From contig JAICXV010000128.1 in the NCBI GenBank assembly GCA_025934545.1, forward strand, positions 1 to 6,695: a stretch of 6,695 nt of DNA, given 5' to 3'. This document shows, in pieces, positions 5,391 through 6,695 of this stretch. The first letter of the stretch is position 1; every line of letters starts with the position of its first letter. The position numbers and the translations under genes were made by a program. The DNA is from Verrucomicrobiia bacterium. Lineage in GTDB: Bacteria; Verrucomicrobiota; Verrucomicrobiia; Limisphaerales; Palsa-1400. Below the pieces are notes generated by a model. That model did no database searches and had not been told where the DNA came from. It saw only the letters and a list, made by a program, of their open reading frames with translations.

Positions 5391-6695
5391 CTACTTTTTA
5401 TCGGGCCACGGGACTTTTTCCAGCGGCGATTCGGCGGGGCCAGAGAAGACTTCGCCGTTCGGTTTGAATCTCGAGCCGTGGCACGGGCAATCCCAGGTTT
5501 TGTCGGCGACATTCCATTTTACGATGCAGCCCAGGTGCGTGCAAACGGGGCTGCACAGATTTACTTTTCCCGATTCATCACGGTAGGCGGCGACTTTTTG
5601 TCCGTTTAGTTTCAGGATTTTTCCTTCGCCGATTTGGACGGCGTCGACTGATTTGCCTTCCGTGCCGCCCATGCGGTCACGGACCATGTAAAAAGGGTAG
5701 TCGAGGTTCTCCACGATGTAGCGCCAGGTGCCGCCATGAAATTTTTTGCGATCAACGCGAAAGAGATCGAACCACGGGTTTTTCTTTCCGAGAAAACGGT
5801 CGCGGGCCATGGTCGCGCTCAAGGTGCCGAGGGTGAAGCCGTTCCCGCAAAATCCGGTGGCGATGAATTGTTGGCCTTCGTTTTCGCCGATGAAGGGGAG
5901 GCCGTCGTTTGTTTCGACGACCTGCCCGAGCCACCGGTTTTGAATTTTCGCGTCGGGCAAATGTTTGGCGAGCTCTTGTTCAAGGCGCGCGAAGACGGTC
6001 GTCGGATCTTTTTCCTGGCCCGTTTTGCAATCTTCGCCGCCGAAAATGATGTAGTCGTGGTCGTCACGGCGATCGACCCGCAAATAGTAATACGGATCGC
6101 CGGTGTCCCAGTAGAGAGCTTCGGGAATTGTGCCGGCGGGCACGCGCGCGCCGAGAACGTAGCTGGTGTAAAGCGCGAGTTTGCTCTGAAAGAGGGTGGC
6201 GCTGGCCATTTTGCTTTTGCCCATAAGGGGCGTGTGAGTGGCGATCATCAGGTATTCGCAACGGATTTTGTTTTGGCCGACCTGAATCGTTAATGGATCG
6301 CTTTCGATTTGGCCTGCTTCGGAATTTTCGAAAACGTAGCTGCCGTCGCCATGGATGTATCGCAGCAATGGTCCCAAATATTTCACGGGATTGAACTTGG
6401 CCTGGTGATGGAAGCGGATGCCGGGGCGGTTGGCGTAGGGAACGTTGTGCAACCATTGGGCGGAGAAGCCGAGTTCCTGCGCGAGGGCGAAATCTTGTTC
6501 TAAGCTGTCGCGGTCTTTTTTATCGGCTTCGCGCAAACCACCATGGAGATGGCCGGGAATCCATTTGAAATCGCAGTCGATGTTCAGTTGGCGGACAATG
6601 TCGAAGATTTGATCTATCCCGGCGACGCCGGCTTCCCAAAAGGCTTTGGCGGCGTCTTTGCCGAAATTTTTGACAAGGTGATTTAATCGCGCGTC
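5391..6695 (-). CDS. FAD-dependent oxidoreductase with C-terminal Rieske [2Fe-2S] domain, N-terminus cut by the window edge
   Basis: A D-amino-acid-oxidase-type (DAO) flavoenzyme fused to a Rieske ferredoxin domain, the architecture of B. subtilis YhfW; the substrate of such proteins is not known to me. The open frame reaches the right edge (434 residues here); about 75-85 N-terminal residues, with the dinucleotide-binding GxGxxG, should lie beyond it. The DAO part ends with ETNDGLPFIGENEG and FIATGFCGNGFTLG (around residues 262-290 of this fragment), the usual FAD-contacting C-terminal motif. The Rieske domain holds CTHLGC and CPCHGS: cluster ligands C385/H387 and C403/H406, plus C390 and C405 placed to form the disulfide seen in high-potential Rieske proteins. 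No signal or membrane segment is visible in this part, so a cytoplasmic site is likely. The TTG at 6536 is not the start, since homologous-looking sequence continues upstream of it. Confidence 0.93.
   Translation of the reverse strand, partial: DARLNHLVKNFGKDAAKAFWEAGVAGIDQIFDIVRQLNIDCDFKWIPGHLHGGLREADKKDRDSLEQDFALAQELGFSAQWLHNVPYANRPGIRFHHQAKFNPVKYLGPLLRYIHGDGSYVFENSEAGQIESDPLTIQVGQNKIRCEYLMIATHTPLMGKSKMASATLFQSKLALYTSYVLGARVPAGTIPEALYWDTGDPYYYLRVDRRDDHDYIIFGGEDCKTGQEKDPTTVFARLEQELAKHLPDAKIQNRWLGQVVETNDGLPFIGENEGQQFIATGFCGNGFTLGTLSATMARDRFLGKKNPWFDLFRVDRKKFHGGTWRYIVENLDYPFYMVRDRMGGTEGKSVDAVQIGEGKILKLNGQKVAAYRDESGKVNLCSPVCTHLGCIVKWNVADKTWDCPCHGSRFKPNGEVFSGPAESPLEKVPWPDKK

Noticed and set aside
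5288..5512. Upstream extension of the 240-residue gene to 5512
   Set aside because: It would overlap the Rieske-domain coding sequence in another frame; the ATG at 5287 has a purine-rich AAGGA upstream and starts protein-like sequence.
5736..6293. Plus-strand 185-codon frame opposite the oxidoreductase
   Set aside because: It is antisense to a gene with clear DAO and Rieske motifs and has no recognisable features of its own.

Overview
The window looks like a chromosomal segment of a Gram-negative (diderm) heterotroph of moderate G+C content, probably from the PVC group and most likely Verrucomicrobiota. Three things point there. The DnaK carries the N-terminal-quadrant segment typical of diderm Hsp70s. 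The minus strand encodes a secreted DUF4185-like protein. The intergenic DNA is full of short palindromes and a heptamer array of a kind I associate, from memory only, with verrucomicrobial genomes. The phylum is an inference; no rRNA or other marker is present.

Layout, left to right. (1) 1-1651, minus: the first ~550 codons of dnaK, running off the left edge. (2) 1652-1888: spacer between dnaK and a divergent plus-strand gene. It has a dnaK ribosome-binding site and a widely spaced inverted repeat, but no CIRCE operator. (3) 1889-2452, plus: an unrecognised 187-residue protein with a possible signal peptide. (4) 2453-2789: a gene-free stretch holding four palindromes, including a trio in which two hairpins with the same core flank a third. 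(5) 2790-3215, plus: a GNAT-family N-acetyltransferase. (6) 3216-3284: a short convergent gap built around six tandem heptamers. (7) 3285-4427, minus: an exported DUF4185-like protein. (8) 4428-4564: a gap with two strong hairpins, probably a terminator. (9) 4565-5287, minus: an unrecognised, highly charged 240-residue protein. (10) 5391-6695, minus: the C-terminal ~434 residues of an FAD-dependent oxidoreductase with a fused Rieske domain, running off the right edge.

Functionally this is a mixed neighbourhood, not an obvious pathway: a core chaperone gene, a small acetyltransferase, a redox enzyme, a secreted protein and two orphans. The three rightmost minus-strand genes lie in one direction. 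The gaps between them (103 and 137 bp) and the hairpins make a single tight operon unlikely. I see no convincing defence, mobile or biosynthetic system. The most unusual part is the repeat-rich non-coding DNA on both sides of the acetyltransferase gene.
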